NCBI GenBank assembly: GCA_015063195.1
Contig: SUSX01000006.1
Coordinates: 1-38,030 of the forward strand
Reading direction: 5' to 3'
DNA: 38,030 nucleotides
Source of the DNA: Thermoplasmata archaeon
GTDB lineage: Archaea; Thermoplasmatota; Thermoplasmata; Methanomassiliicoccales; Methanomethylophilaceae
Of the stretch, positions 17,063 to 26,165 are shown in pieces; within the stretch, counting starts at the first letter, position 1, and every line of letters starts with the position of its first letter. Under the pieces are notes generated by a model, which did no database searches, was not told the origin of the DNA, and worked only from the letters and a program-made list of their open reading frames with translations. The translations under genes and the position numbers were made by a program.

Positions 17063-17622
17063 ATCTCTAATTGGAATTCGATACTGTTCAGATATCCTTC
17101 AACATAATCGGAGTTGATGAAATCTGTCATTCCTACGCCGGGAATCACAGAACCTGATGAATCGGATATTCCGAATGATTTCATTGTGTTGATGTATCTG
17201 GTCATGATGCTGCTGTACAGAAGTCCGTCAGGGGAGTTGCATGTAACGACAACCGAGAATTTGTTTACCTTTCCGAGATCGGCACTGATTCCCTTCTCAT
17301 TCTCTGTTACAAGAGGATACATACGGTCAAGGAATGTCTTCAGCGGACCGGTTTCCGAGCTGAAGTACACAGGTGTTGCAAAGAGCAGCATGTCACTTTC
17401 CTTGATTTTGTCGAGGATCTCGTTCATCTGATCCTTCTGAACACACTTTCCGGTTTTCTTGCAGGCCATACAGGATTTGCATCCCCCGAGTCCGAGGTCA
17501 TAGACGTTGATGATTTCTGTTTCGTAATCATATTTTGATGCAAGTTCTGCAGCTTTCTCTATGATCTGAGCGTTGGCACCGTTCTTTCTCGGACTGCCGT
17601 TGACCGCAAGCATTTTCTTCAT
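17059..17622 (-). CDS. Flavodoxin family protein / NADPH-dependent FMN reductase
   Basis: MLAVNGSPRKNGANAQII, CKSCMACKKTGKCVQKDQM, LLFATPVYFSSETGPLKTFLDRMYPL. Confidence 0.88.
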   Translation of the reverse strand: MKKMLAVNGSPRKNGANAQIIEKAAELASKYDYETEIINVYDLGLGGCKSCMACKKTGKCVQKDQMNEILDKIKESDMLLFATPVYFSSETGPLKTFLDRMYPLVTENEKGISADLGKVNKFSVVVTCNSPDGLLYSSIMTRYINTMKSFGISDSSGSVIPGVGMTDFINSDYVEGYLNSIEFQLEM

Positions 17623-17728
17623 AGATGTCGGGATATTCTATGATTAAATAAGTCTGACGAAAGTTAGGGGCATCAGGAATCATTGTTGATTAGCGATTTT
17701 TATATTCACATAAGTGATAACATGCAGT

Positions 17729-18100
17729 ATGGCAGACATCTACAGATGTACAAAATGCGGAAAGATTGTTGAAGTCGAATTCGAAGGCCCAGGAAAACTT
17801 TCCTGCTGCGGAGAGGAGATGATCCTCCAGAAGCCTAAGACTGCAGACTACTCAACAGAGAAGCACGTACCTTACGTCGAGAAGGTCGACGGAGGAGTAT
17901 TGGTCAAGGTCGGTAAAGAGACAGCACACCCGATGGATGATGCCCACTACATCGTTTACATTCAGATCGAGGCAGACGGTGTCATCATGAGGAAATACCT
18001 CAAGCCCGGAGACAAACCCGAGGCATTCTTCAAGACCGATGCTTCCGTGATAAAGGCAGAGGAACTCTGTAACATCCACGGAGTTTGGGTTTCCGAATAA
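17729..18100 (+). CDS. dfx: Desulfoferrodoxin / superoxide reductase
   Basis: MADIYRCTKCGKIVEVEFEGPGKLSCCGEEM...EKHVPYVEKVDGG...AHPMDDAHYIVYIQI...CNIHGVWVSE; start at internal ATG. Confidence 0.93.
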   Translation: MADIYRCTKCGKIVEVEFEGPGKLSCCGEEMILQKPKTADYSTEKHVPYVEKVDGGVLVKVGKETAHPMDDAHYIVYIQIEADGVIMRKYLKPGDKPEAFFKTDASVIKAEELCNIHGVWVSE

Positions 18101-18110
18101 AACTATAAAC

Positions 18111-18130
18111 GGGGCACCTTCCGGTGCTCC
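18111..18130 (+). terminator. 8-bp hairpin downstream of dfx
   Basis: GGGGCACC-TTCC-GGTGCTCC, then a short T-run (ATCTTTT). Confidence 0.45.
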
Positions 18131-18170
18131 GCAACATCTTTTAAAGAAATTTGCTATAGTTGCGGATACA

Positions 18171-18434
18171 ATGATGGAGATGCAGTTAAGGATGAGTTAC
18201 GCGGATTCCACGTCCGCATTGACAGTGTACAACGCAATAGTCCCTGATGATGACGGTTATGTAACATCATCAATTGAGGGAAATGACGTGGTATTCAATC
18301 TGAAAGCTGCAAACGCAGGTCAGATGAGATCCGCAATGGACGATCTCCTGGCGTGTGTGAAGATCGCAGAGGAGGCCTTAGGCCTCGTCTCCGTTTCCGC
18401 TTCTGACCTTGACAGCGATTCCCTTCTTGAATGA
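18171..18434 (+). CDS. KEOPS complex Pcc1-like subunit
   Basis: 87 aa; MQLRMSYADSTSALTVYNAIVPDDDG...NAGQMRSAMDDLLACVKIAEEAL matches the Pcc1 pattern. Confidence 0.75.
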   Translation: MMEMQLRMSYADSTSALTVYNAIVPDDDGYVTSSIEGNDVVFNLKAANAGQMRSAMDDLLACVKIAEEALGLVSVSASDLDSDSLLE

Positions 18435-20306
18435 TTCAACTTCCTTCTTGATGAGAAGTGCACGTCCGGTTGCCAGGAATTTATCGTTCTTGTCTACTAC
18501 AATCACTTCTTCCATGGGTCTGATTTCAGGATCCATGTCGAGTACGAACTGACAGAATGCATTCCTTCCTTCGGAGACGAACGGAACGGAATCATCGTTG
18601 ACAACCACTCTCATGAAGGGTGAGGGTACGGAAGCAAGAATCCTTGCGGCACCTTCGGCCCTAAGGGTGTACAATCCGTCTCCTGCTCTGAGAGACAGGA
18701 TGTGTTCTCCGTCCGAGATGACGTTTCTTATCTTTCCTGTCTTCCTGCTCTTGACGATATCTATCTTTCCGCGGAAGAGAGCGTTTGTTGCTTCTATTCC
18801 GAACTGGTAGTTGGAGATGGCTCTTGCACGGAGCTGGTCTGCATCGTATTCCATCGTTCCGTCATTGTCTATCTCATCGTATTCCTTCACTTCTACGAAT
18901 CCCATCTTCTCGATGAAATCGAAGGTAAGTGCATCAGCGGTGTTTTCTGTCTCCGCATCGGTGAGTTTGGGGAAGAGAGACTGTGCCAAAGGATAGATCT
19001 CATCGAGATCTGCAGGAACCGGTCCGAACGGAGATATGACTATCGGAGTGTATCCTGATCTCCTGACCTTATCGAATTCGGCTGCCCATGCCCTACTGTA
19101 GGGTTTTCCGCTGTCGGGGAATATTGCAGCCTTGTCGGTGGGAGGTACGTATCTTTCCATGACTCTCTTCTCGTATCTGTTGAAAAGAGGCCTTGCTCTT
19201 GATTCAACACCTGTGTAGAACATTGCACCGTCACGGCTGATAGGTTCGGTAAGCTCGAGGAATTCAGAGTGTTCCTTGATACGCCTAAGGGCATCGAGAA
19301 GAGCAGGATGTGCCCTGCATCTCATCTCTACAAGTTCCCAAAGTCTTCCTTCACGGATGTATCTCTTTACGAGTGCGAGTTCCGATGTGATCTGGTACAG
19401 GTTGTGACGTGCTATAACCTTCGTACGCTGATCCTTGGTGAGTTTTTTCAGTGATTCGAGGGTGTGTCCGCGGCATGCAGGGCAGTTACAGTCAAGTGAC
19501 TGCATATCGGCAAGTCTGAATGTTCCGTCAATGAACATAAGTCTGTCATCTCTTGCGAACTTTGCATATGATGCGGAATCAAATAGGTCGCATCCGAGCA
19601 ATGTTGCCAAAGCAAGAATCATGGGGTGTCCTGCACCGAAAAGGTGGACGGGCCTGTTGGGGTTGAGTCCCTTCTTGGATGAGACGATGACATCGACCAA
19701 TTCGAGATACCTGTACTGTTCCATCAGAGGCACTACTCCTCCGATAGGGTGTACGTCCACATCCATGGTGGCCATTTTCTCCGCACAGTATTCTCTCAGA
19801 TCCGGATATACTGAACCCTGAACGACACCGTTGATCATCATCTCTCCTTTCATGTCGCAGGCGACCTGCATCCTTTCCAATGTGACCTCGATGGACTTTG
19901 CAGTCTCTTCTTTGGTCCAGTAGGGTTCGGTGAAGATATCGAGGACTGTTCCGATATCGGTTCCGATATCCTTCTGGAACTGAACCATCTCTTCGTTGGT
20001 GACCTCTACCTCACCGTACATGTGACTCTGAAAAGTTCCTGAATCAGTCATGATGACTCCTTCAAAATCAAGCATTTTGTGGAGTCCTTCTTCCAACGCC
20101 CTTTCCTTAAGGTCGGCGTTGTTCTTGATGATGTATGAATTGGTGATGAGTGCCCTGAAACCGAATTCATCGTAGAGCTCTCTGGGGGGGACTGTGAAAA
20201 TCTTAGGGTTGACTACAGGCAGGAGTGCAGGTGTCTCAAGCACACCGGATCTTGTATGGAACTTACCGATTCTTGCAAGTCCGTCTCTCTTTACTACTTC
20301 AAACAT
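18378..20306 (-). CDS. tgtA: tRNA-guanine(15) transglycosylase (archaeosine) with C-terminal PUA domain
   Basis: FEVVKRDGLARIGKFHTRSGVLETPALLPVVNP...VIMTDSGTFQSHMYG...; CNCPACRG; full-length 642 aa. Confidence 0.95.
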   Translation of the reverse strand: MFEVVKRDGLARIGKFHTRSGVLETPALLPVVNPKIFTVPPRELYDEFGFRALITNSYIIKNNADLKERALEEGLHKMLDFEGVIMTDSGTFQSHMYGEVEVTNEEMVQFQKDIGTDIGTVLDIFTEPYWTKEETAKSIEVTLERMQVACDMKGEMMINGVVQGSVYPDLREYCAEKMATMDVDVHPIGGVVPLMEQYRYLELVDVIVSSKKGLNPNRPVHLFGAGHPMILALATLLGCDLFDSASYAKFARDDRLMFIDGTFRLADMQSLDCNCPACRGHTLESLKKLTKDQRTKVIARHNLYQITSELALVKRYIREGRLWELVEMRCRAHPALLDALRRIKEHSEFLELTEPISRDGAMFYTGVESRARPLFNRYEKRVMERYVPPTDKAAIFPDSGKPYSRAWAAEFDKVRRSGYTPIVISPFGPVPADLDEIYPLAQSLFPKLTDAETENTADALTFDFIEKMGFVEVKEYDEIDNDGTMEYDADQLRARAISNYQFGIEATNALFRGKIDIVKSRKTGKIRNVISDGEHILSLRAGDGLYTLRAEGAARILASVPSPFMRVVVNDDSVPFVSEGRNAFCQFVLDMDPEIRPMEEVIVVDKNDKFLATGRALLIKKEVESFKKGIAVKVRSGNGDEA

Positions 20307-20310
20307 CTAA

Positions 20311-20706
20311 TCACATGATCCTGTTCTTCTGTATATCACAGTAGACCTTTGAAATGGCATTTTTGACAAGTACGTCCGGAATGTCTTCAATAATCGATTG
20401 GTCCCATTCCAATGCGGGACGCTGGATGATCATGGGTCTGGGAGTGCATCCGCATGTTTCCTCATCGGGTTCCAACATCTTGATTTCCAATCCGTTGAGG
20501 ATATCCTTGACCTCCATTCCGTTGATGAAAAGCTGGTTGACGCCGTCGGTAGGTACGCCCTTGTACTGGGATGAGATGTCTGCCGACTGCATTTCGAACA
20601 CAAGATCTCTGAGATACTGTTCCATCTCTTCGGTTGTCTTTCTTCTGATATCCTTGTCAGGAAGTGCTTTGTTTGAGAATCTGTATTCTATGTCAATCAT
20701 TGCCAT
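20311..20706 (-). CDS. Conserved archaeal protein, DUF2703-like (tentative)
   Basis: VNQLFINGMEVKDILNGLEI...CGCTPRP...IPDVLVKNAISKVY resembles DUF2703; start placed at internal ATG so it does not overlap pth2. Confidence 0.5.
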   Translation of the reverse strand: MAMIDIEYRFSNKALPDKDIRRKTTEEMEQYLRDLVFEMQSADISSQYKGVPTDGVNQLFINGMEVKDILNGLEIKMLEPDEETCGCTPRPMIIQRPALEWDQSIIEDIPDVLVKNAISKVYCDIQKNRIM

Positions 20707-20781
20707 ATGCGTGGGATAATCGACATATGAAATAAGGGTTTTGCACAGTACCTTTAAGACGTATGTGCGAATGTCTGAGTT

Positions 20782-21171
20782 ATGGCATTCAGAGCCCCCT
20801 TCCAAAAAGCCCCTGTAGATGAAACGAAAATGGTAATTGTCATGAGATCGGATCTCAAGATGAGCAAGGGTAAAATTGCAGCTCAGGCCTCACATGCCGC
20901 AGTCAACTGCGCATTCGCTGCAAAGAAGAAGGATCCCAAAACATTCGACAAGTGGATGAATGAGGGTCAGCGTAAGGTCGTGCTGAAGGTGGATTCCGAA
21001 GCCAAACTTTTCGAGATCAAGGCAGCAGTGGATGCCAACGGTCTCGTAAATTCCATAATTACCGATGCAGGCCGTACGGAAATCGCACCCGGTACAGTCA
21101 CATGCATCGGAATCGGTCCGACCGGAGAATCCGTTGTGGATAAGATTACAGGCGATCTTTCGATGCTTTGA
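20782..21171 (+). CDS. pth2: Peptidyl-tRNA hydrolase 2
   Basis: VIVMRSDLKMSKGKIAAQASHAAVNCAFAAKK...ITDAGRTEIAPGTVTCIGIGP; start may be ATG 20782 or 20830. Confidence 0.93.
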   Translation: MAFRAPFQKAPVDETKMVIVMRSDLKMSKGKIAAQASHAAVNCAFAAKKKDPKTFDKWMNEGQRKVVLKVDSEAKLFEIKAAVDANGLVNSIITDAGRTEIAPGTVTCIGIGPTGESVVDKITGDLSML

Positions 21172-21781
21172 TGACGGATTTCAGTTCCCTGCACGCCGAC
21201 GGGATATCATCCTGGGATACCACAGCAGATATCACGGCGATACCGTCCGCACCGTTCCCTATAACCTGAGGTGTATTCTCCCTGTTGATTCCGCCGATTG
21301 CTACAATCGGAAGATCAGTCATCTTTCTGAGTTCTCTCAGCATCTCGATGCCGTGTCCTGAACCTGCATCGGATTTGGATGATGTGTCAAAAATAGGACT
21401 CAGGGCTATGTAATCGGAACCGTCCGATATCGCCTTCTCAGCTTCCGATACGGATCCGACCGAACATCCTATTATGAAGTTCCTGTCAACCAGTTTTCTG
21501 ATATCTGGCACAGGCATATCGTCCTGTCCGACATGTATGCCGTCCGCATTGGATCTGATGGCAGCATCCAAACGGTCGTTCACAATGAATGTGACTCCGT
21601 ACCTCTTTGTGATCTCTCTGATTTCCGATGCGATTTTCAGGAATTCCGCATCATCGATATCCTTGTCTCTGAATTGGATGATGTCGGCTCCCCCTTCACA
21701 GGCAAGCCTTGCAACTTCCTGATGGGATCTGCCTTTTGACAGTTGCGAATCCGTTACCACGTAAAGGTCGTAATTCATCAC
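21146..21781 (-). CDS. thiE: Thiamine-phosphate synthase
   Basis: DIIQFRDKDI...FIVNDRLDAAIRSNADGIHVGQDDMP...IGCSVGSVSEA...DYIALSPIFDT. Confidence 0.93.
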   Translation of the reverse strand: MMNYDLYVVTDSQLSKGRSHQEVARLACEGGADIIQFRDKDIDDAEFLKIASEIREITKRYGVTFIVNDRLDAAIRSNADGIHVGQDDMPVPDIRKLVDRNFIIGCSVGSVSEAEKAISDGSDYIALSPIFDTSSKSDAGSGHGIEMLRELRKMTDLPIVAIGGINRENTPQVIGNGADGIAVISAVVSQDDIPSACRELKSVIKASKDRL

Positions 21782-22560
21782 TGCACCTTTGCCATACTGT
21801 CAAGTTCATCATCGGTAAGGTTGCTCAGCGAATCGAAAAGGGATACTTTGAACGATCCCGGGCCTCTGGAGTTAGGTTCTGCCAATTCTCCAGCAACGGT
21901 AAATGCGGTGATTGCGGATGCAACAGATTCGACGGAAGGGCCGTTTGCACCTACATAGCTGGCTACTACACACGAGAGCATGCATCCGGTTCCGGAGACT
22001 CTGTCCATGAGGGCGGATCCGTTCGAGAGTTTCAGGGTCTTTTCTCCGTCTGAAACGAAATCCGTCTCACCGCTCATTGCGGCTATACAGTTGTATTTCT
22101 TTGCCAAAGCCTCTACTGCTGAGGAATCGCTTCCCTGAGATACGGAATCGACACCTCTTACCTCTCCGCCCATTCCTGCTATGAAGTTGATCTCACCTGC
22201 ATTACCTTTGATGACTGCAACCTTTACTTTGGAAAGGATTGTTTCAACAACCTGATTCCTGTAGTTGCTGGCACCTGCTCCTACAGGATCGAAAATAACT
22301 GGAACGGAGTTTTTGTTGGCGATTACACCTGCATGGATCATGGCTTCTACTGTTCTCTCATTAAGAGTTCCGATGTTAAGAACGACGGCAGATGCAATCC
22401 TGGAAATGTCATTGATGTCCTTCACCTCATCAGTCATGATGGGCGATCCGCCGGCACAGATGGTGACATTGGCACAATCATTGACTGTGACATAGTTTGT
22501 GATGATGTGCACGAGTGGTCTGTCGTTCCTGACCTTATCCATGTAGGTGGAAAAATTCAT
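21778..22560 (-). CDS. thiM: Hydroxyethylthiazole kinase
   Basis: PLVHIITNYVTVNDCANVTICAGGSPIMTDE...FDPVGAGASNYR...VSGTGCMLSCVVAS. Confidence 0.94.
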   Translation of the reverse strand: MNFSTYMDKVRNDRPLVHIITNYVTVNDCANVTICAGGSPIMTDEVKDINDISRIASAVVLNIGTLNERTVEAMIHAGVIANKNSVPVIFDPVGAGASNYRNQVVETILSKVKVAVIKGNAGEINFIAGMGGEVRGVDSVSQGSDSSAVEALAKKYNCIAAMSGETDFVSDGEKTLKLSNGSALMDRVSGTGCMLSCVVASYVGANGPSVESVASAITAFTVAGELAEPNSRGPGSFKVSLFDSLSNLTDDELDSMAKVQ

Positions 22561-22679
22561 GAATCCATATAATAGGCGACAGTTATAATTTAATCGGTTT
22601 TCTGTCCTATATTATAGAAAAGCGCGTATGCGTGCGGATAACCTTTTTATAAGGAACGGCTCATGTACGCCTGTTTAAA

Positions 22680-23744
22680 ATGGCTGCAAAAAACAAGAAT
22701 AAAGGAACGAAGGCCAAAAACCCTCAGGTTAAGGCCGATTCGGAACCCATCGATGTAGACATGGATGTCAAAATCGAAACCAAGGATTCCAAAAATGTTG
22801 TTGCAAGTCGCGAGAAGGCAAAAGGCAAAGAGTCATCAGGATTCATGAACTATGTTCGTAAGTCCGATCCGATCATTCTCACATGCTGTGTTGTTTTGAT
22901 CTTGGCATTTGCAGTTGTCATTGGCGCATATGTGAACGCAAATTTCATCTCTCCCGAGTCAGACGACCGTGTCGTTGCTAACGGAGATAAGGTCGAAGTT
23001 GAGTATGTAGGATCATACTTTGCACTCTATGACGAGGAAGGAGCAGTCATTTTCGATACAAACGTTAAGAGTGCAGCTACAAATTCAGAGTACGCAAAGA
23101 GCCCCACCTTCAAGGGAGGAAAATACGATCCTCTTGTATTCACAGTCGGTGGAAGTGACGTCCTCAAGATGTTTGGCGATGCCGTCATCGGAAAGAAGAT
23201 CGGAGAATCCGTTGAGGTTGCAATTCCCGCAGATAAGGGATACGGAACCGCAGATGTCAAGGATTTCAACACAACCGTCACAATCTCAATGGCAAACTCA
23301 ATGACACTTGCAGATTTCAACGAGTTCGTTGACAAGTCATACGATTCAGATGATTTCGATGGAATGATTAGAGTTTCAACACCCTTTGGACTTTCTGTCG
23401 ATGCATCATACAATGAAATTACTGGAAAAGTCAACTATCAGTATGTTGGCGTTGAGTCAACAACCGAAGCAAAAGAACTCACATGTGATGCAGATGTTAA
23501 GTTTACAATCGATTATGAAACTGGAAAAACTTCATTCAATGTAAACTACGAGTTCTCTGAGAACAACGGAATGTTCCTCGCAATCGACAACAACGGATTC
23601 ATCTTTGTAACACAGGACGGAGATGGATACAAGTACAAGGTCGGTTCAGAGGATAACGCCAACCAGGAAGAGCAGAAGGGAGAGACACTCTACTTCTACA
23701 TCAAGGTTGTCGGATTCGTTGAAGAAACCGCAGAAACAGAATAA
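22680..23744 (+). CDS. Membrane-anchored FKBP-type peptidyl-prolyl isomerase
   Basis: Lys-rich N-terminus, one TM (ILTCCVVLILAFAVVIGAYV), then NGDKVEVEYVGSY...VIFDTN...GDAVIGKKIGESVEVAIPADKGYG. Confidence 0.85.
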   Translation: MAAKNKNKGTKAKNPQVKADSEPIDVDMDVKIETKDSKNVVASREKAKGKESSGFMNYVRKSDPIILTCCVVLILAFAVVIGAYVNANFISPESDDRVVANGDKVEVEYVGSYFALYDEEGAVIFDTNVKSAATNSEYAKSPTFKGGKYDPLVFTVGGSDVLKMFGDAVIGKKIGESVEVAIPADKGYGTADVKDFNTTVTISMANSMTLADFNEFVDKSYDSDDFDGMIRVSTPFGLSVDASYNEITGKVNYQYVGVESTTEAKELTCDADVKFTIDYETGKTSFNVNYEFSENNGMFLAIDNNGFIFVTQDGDGYKYKVGSEDNANQEEQKGETLYFYIKVVGFVEETAETE

Positions 23745-23760
23745 GGGGATTTTCCCCTTA
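23742..23760 (+). terminator. Hairpin terminator after FKBP gene
   Basis: TAAGGGGA-TTT-TCCCCTTA, followed after a short gap by CTTTTTTCTC. Confidence 0.55.
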
Positions 23761-23911
23761 TCATCTATAAACTCTTTTTTCTCAAATCCTTCTGTATTCA
23801 CTTCCGTCATTTACTGTTTTATCAGTGAATCTACTAAATTTTTGTTAGATAACTAATCAGTTTAAATCCCTCACATGATGAAACACACAGAATTTCACTG
23901 GAGGTGAATCG

Positions 23912-26161
23912 ATTAGAGATATAGATGGACTAGCAGTTCTGATAATATCGCAGAGACTGCACGACGGCAGTCAGATTTCGAAGGCATTGGATAACATTGT
24001 TTCCGAACTGGAGGAGTCGGGAGTCAACACCATAATCGAGTATGACAACGATTTCGTCACCGAAAACATACGTATACTGAGTGTGGATGCAGATGCAGTT
24101 GTTTTGGATTGGGATCTGTACAATGCAGAATCCATGATCGATAACATCAGGATGTCCGATTCGGATATCGGAATATTCCTGATGGCCGATCCAGATTCCC
24201 TGAGTGATATCCCTGTGAATGTTGTTTCGAATGTCGATGAGTTCCTTTGGGTTCTCGGAGACACTCCGTCTTTCATGGCAGGGAGGATAGCTGCTTCATG
24301 CAGGAGGTACAGGAAAACCATACTTCCGCCCATGTTCAAGAGTTTGGTGGAGTTTTCTGAGGACTATGAATACTCATGGCACACACCGGGACATACTGCA
24401 GGAGCAGCATTCCTGAAAAATTCTACCGGGCGTCTGTTCTACGATTTCTTTGGAGAACAGCTGTTCAGATCGGATCTGTCAATTTCAGTGGGGGAGGTCG
24501 GTTCCTTATTGGATCACAGCGGACCCATCGGTGCTGCTGAAAAGTATGCTTCAAAGGTGTTCGGTTCTGATTTCACCATGTTCGTTACCAACGGAACATC
24601 CACATCGAACAGAGTCGTTCACATGGCATTGACACCTCCAGGAGGTGTCGAGGTGGTTGACAGGAACTGTCACAAATCCATCGAACATTCACTGACGATG
24701 AGTCATGCAATTCCCGTATACATGGTTCCATCAAGGAACGGATACGGAATTATGGGTCCTATCCCGCCCGAGGGTATGACTCCAGGAGCAATTGAGAAAT
24801 CGATATCCGAATCTCCGTTCCTGGATGTGAAGAAAGGAATCAAACCTACCTTGGCAGTTGTCACCAATTCCACATACGACGGAATATGTTACAATGCGGA
24901 ACATGCGGAATATCTCCTATCAAAATCCGTTGATAACATCCATTTCGACGAGGCATGGTATGCGTATGCAAGATTCAATCCTCTGTATGAGGGACGTTTT
25001 GCAATGAGGGATGTCAAGGAATCGGATGCGACAGTATTCTCAACACAGTCTACACATAAGCTGCTGGCAGCACTGTCACAGGCATCTATGGTTCATGTGA
25101 GGAACGGAAAGAAACCGATTGAGAAGTCAATCTTCAACGAGACGTTCATGATGCATGCCTCCACATCGCCGCAGTATGCAATAATTGCATCATTGGACGT
25201 ATCATCAAAGATGATGGATTCCAGCGGATACAATCTGACTCAGGATTCTATCGATGAGGCCATAAGATTCAGACAGATGATGGCAAGGATAGGTTCTCAA
25301 AAAAAGAACGATTGGTGGTTCGGAGTATGGCAGCCTGAATATGTGACTGTCCCGGGAACACATGAAAGATGCAGATTTGAAGATGCTCCTGCAGAGATGT
25401 TGGGAACCGAATCTTCATGTTGGATTCTCAGTAAATACGATTCATGGCACGGTTTTGAGAACATAGAGGATAACTGGGCAATGCTGGATCCCATCAAGGT
25501 TACTGTATTGACGCCCGGAATAGATGCACACGGAAACTACTCCGATTTCGGAATACCCGCAGCGATGGTAGTTTCATATCTGGATGAAAAAGGTATAGTC
25601 AATGAAAAATCAGGAGATTACAATATTCTGTTTTTATTCTCAATGGGTGTTGCTAACGGAAAATGGGGAACTCTCGTTTCTGAGCTCTGCGAGTTCAAGA
25701 GACTCTTCGATTCCGACGAGAAAGTGTCGGAGGTCTTACCCAAAATCTATGCAACTGACCCGAAAAGGTACGAAGATGTCACTCTCAAACAGCTGGCTTC
25801 AGAAATGCACAGGTTTATGAAAGAGAGGAAACAGACAAATGTTGCCAATATGGCATCTTCAATGCTTCCCGAACAGAAGATGACCCCTGCCGATGCATAT
25901 AGGGAACTCATCACAGGAAATGTGGAGCATGTAAAGGTATCCGAAGCGGAGAACCGTATTGCCGCTACAGGAATCGTACCATATCCTCCCGGAGTACCGG
26001 TTCTCATGCCCGGTGAATTCACAGGAAGGAAGAACGAACCCATTCTGATGTATCTGCGTACATTACAGGATTTTGATAAAAAGTTCCCCGGATTCGAACA
26101 CGATTCACACGGAATCGAGGTCATCGATGGGGAGTACTATATGTATTGTGTAAAGGAATGA
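23912..26161 (+). CDS. Orn/Lys/Arg decarboxylase (fold type I, biodegradative family)
   Basis: SWHTPGHTAGAAFLKNSTGRLFYDFFGEQLFRSDLSISV...HFDEAWYAYARFNP...STQSTHKLLAALSQASMVHV. Track starts at TTG 23987; homologous-looking N-terminus extends to ATT 23912 behind GGAGGTGA. Confidence 0.85.
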   Translation: MRDIDGLAVLIISQRLHDGSQISKALDNIVSELEESGVNTIIEYDNDFVTENIRILSVDADAVVLDWDLYNAESMIDNIRMSDSDIGIFLMADPDSLSDIPVNVVSNVDEFLWVLGDTPSFMAGRIAASCRRYRKTILPPMFKSLVEFSEDYEYSWHTPGHTAGAAFLKNSTGRLFYDFFGEQLFRSDLSISVGEVGSLLDHSGPIGAAEKYASKVFGSDFTMFVTNGTSTSNRVVHMALTPPGGVEVVDRNCHKSIEHSLTMSHAIPVYMVPSRNGYGIMGPIPPEGMTPGAIEKSISESPFLDVKKGIKPTLAVVTNSTYDGICYNAEHAEYLLSKSVDNIHFDEAWYAYARFNPLYEGRFAMRDVKESDATVFSTQSTHKLLAALSQASMVHVRNGKKPIEKSIFNETFMMHASTSPQYAIIASLDVSSKMMDSSGYNLTQDSIDEAIRFRQMMARIGSQKKNDWWFGVWQPEYVTVPGTHERCRFEDAPAEMLGTESSCWILSKYDSWHGFENIEDNWAMLDPIKVTVLTPGIDAHGNYSDFGIPAAMVVSYLDEKGIVNEKSGDYNILFLFSMGVANGKWGTLVSELCEFKRLFDSDEKVSEVLPKIYATDPKRYEDVTLKQLASEMHRFMKERKQTNVANMASSMLPEQKMTPADAYRELITGNVEHVKVSEAENRIAATGIVPYPPGVPVLMPGEFTGRKNEPILMYLRTLQDFDKKFPGFEHDSHGIEVIDGEYYMYCVKE

Positions 26162-26165
26162 TAAT

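Noticed and set aside
20184-20190. G7 run in tgtA as another phase-variation tract
   Set aside because: Reading frame is intact through it (FTVPPRELYDEF), the gene is housekeeping, and seven bases is short; likely codon chance.
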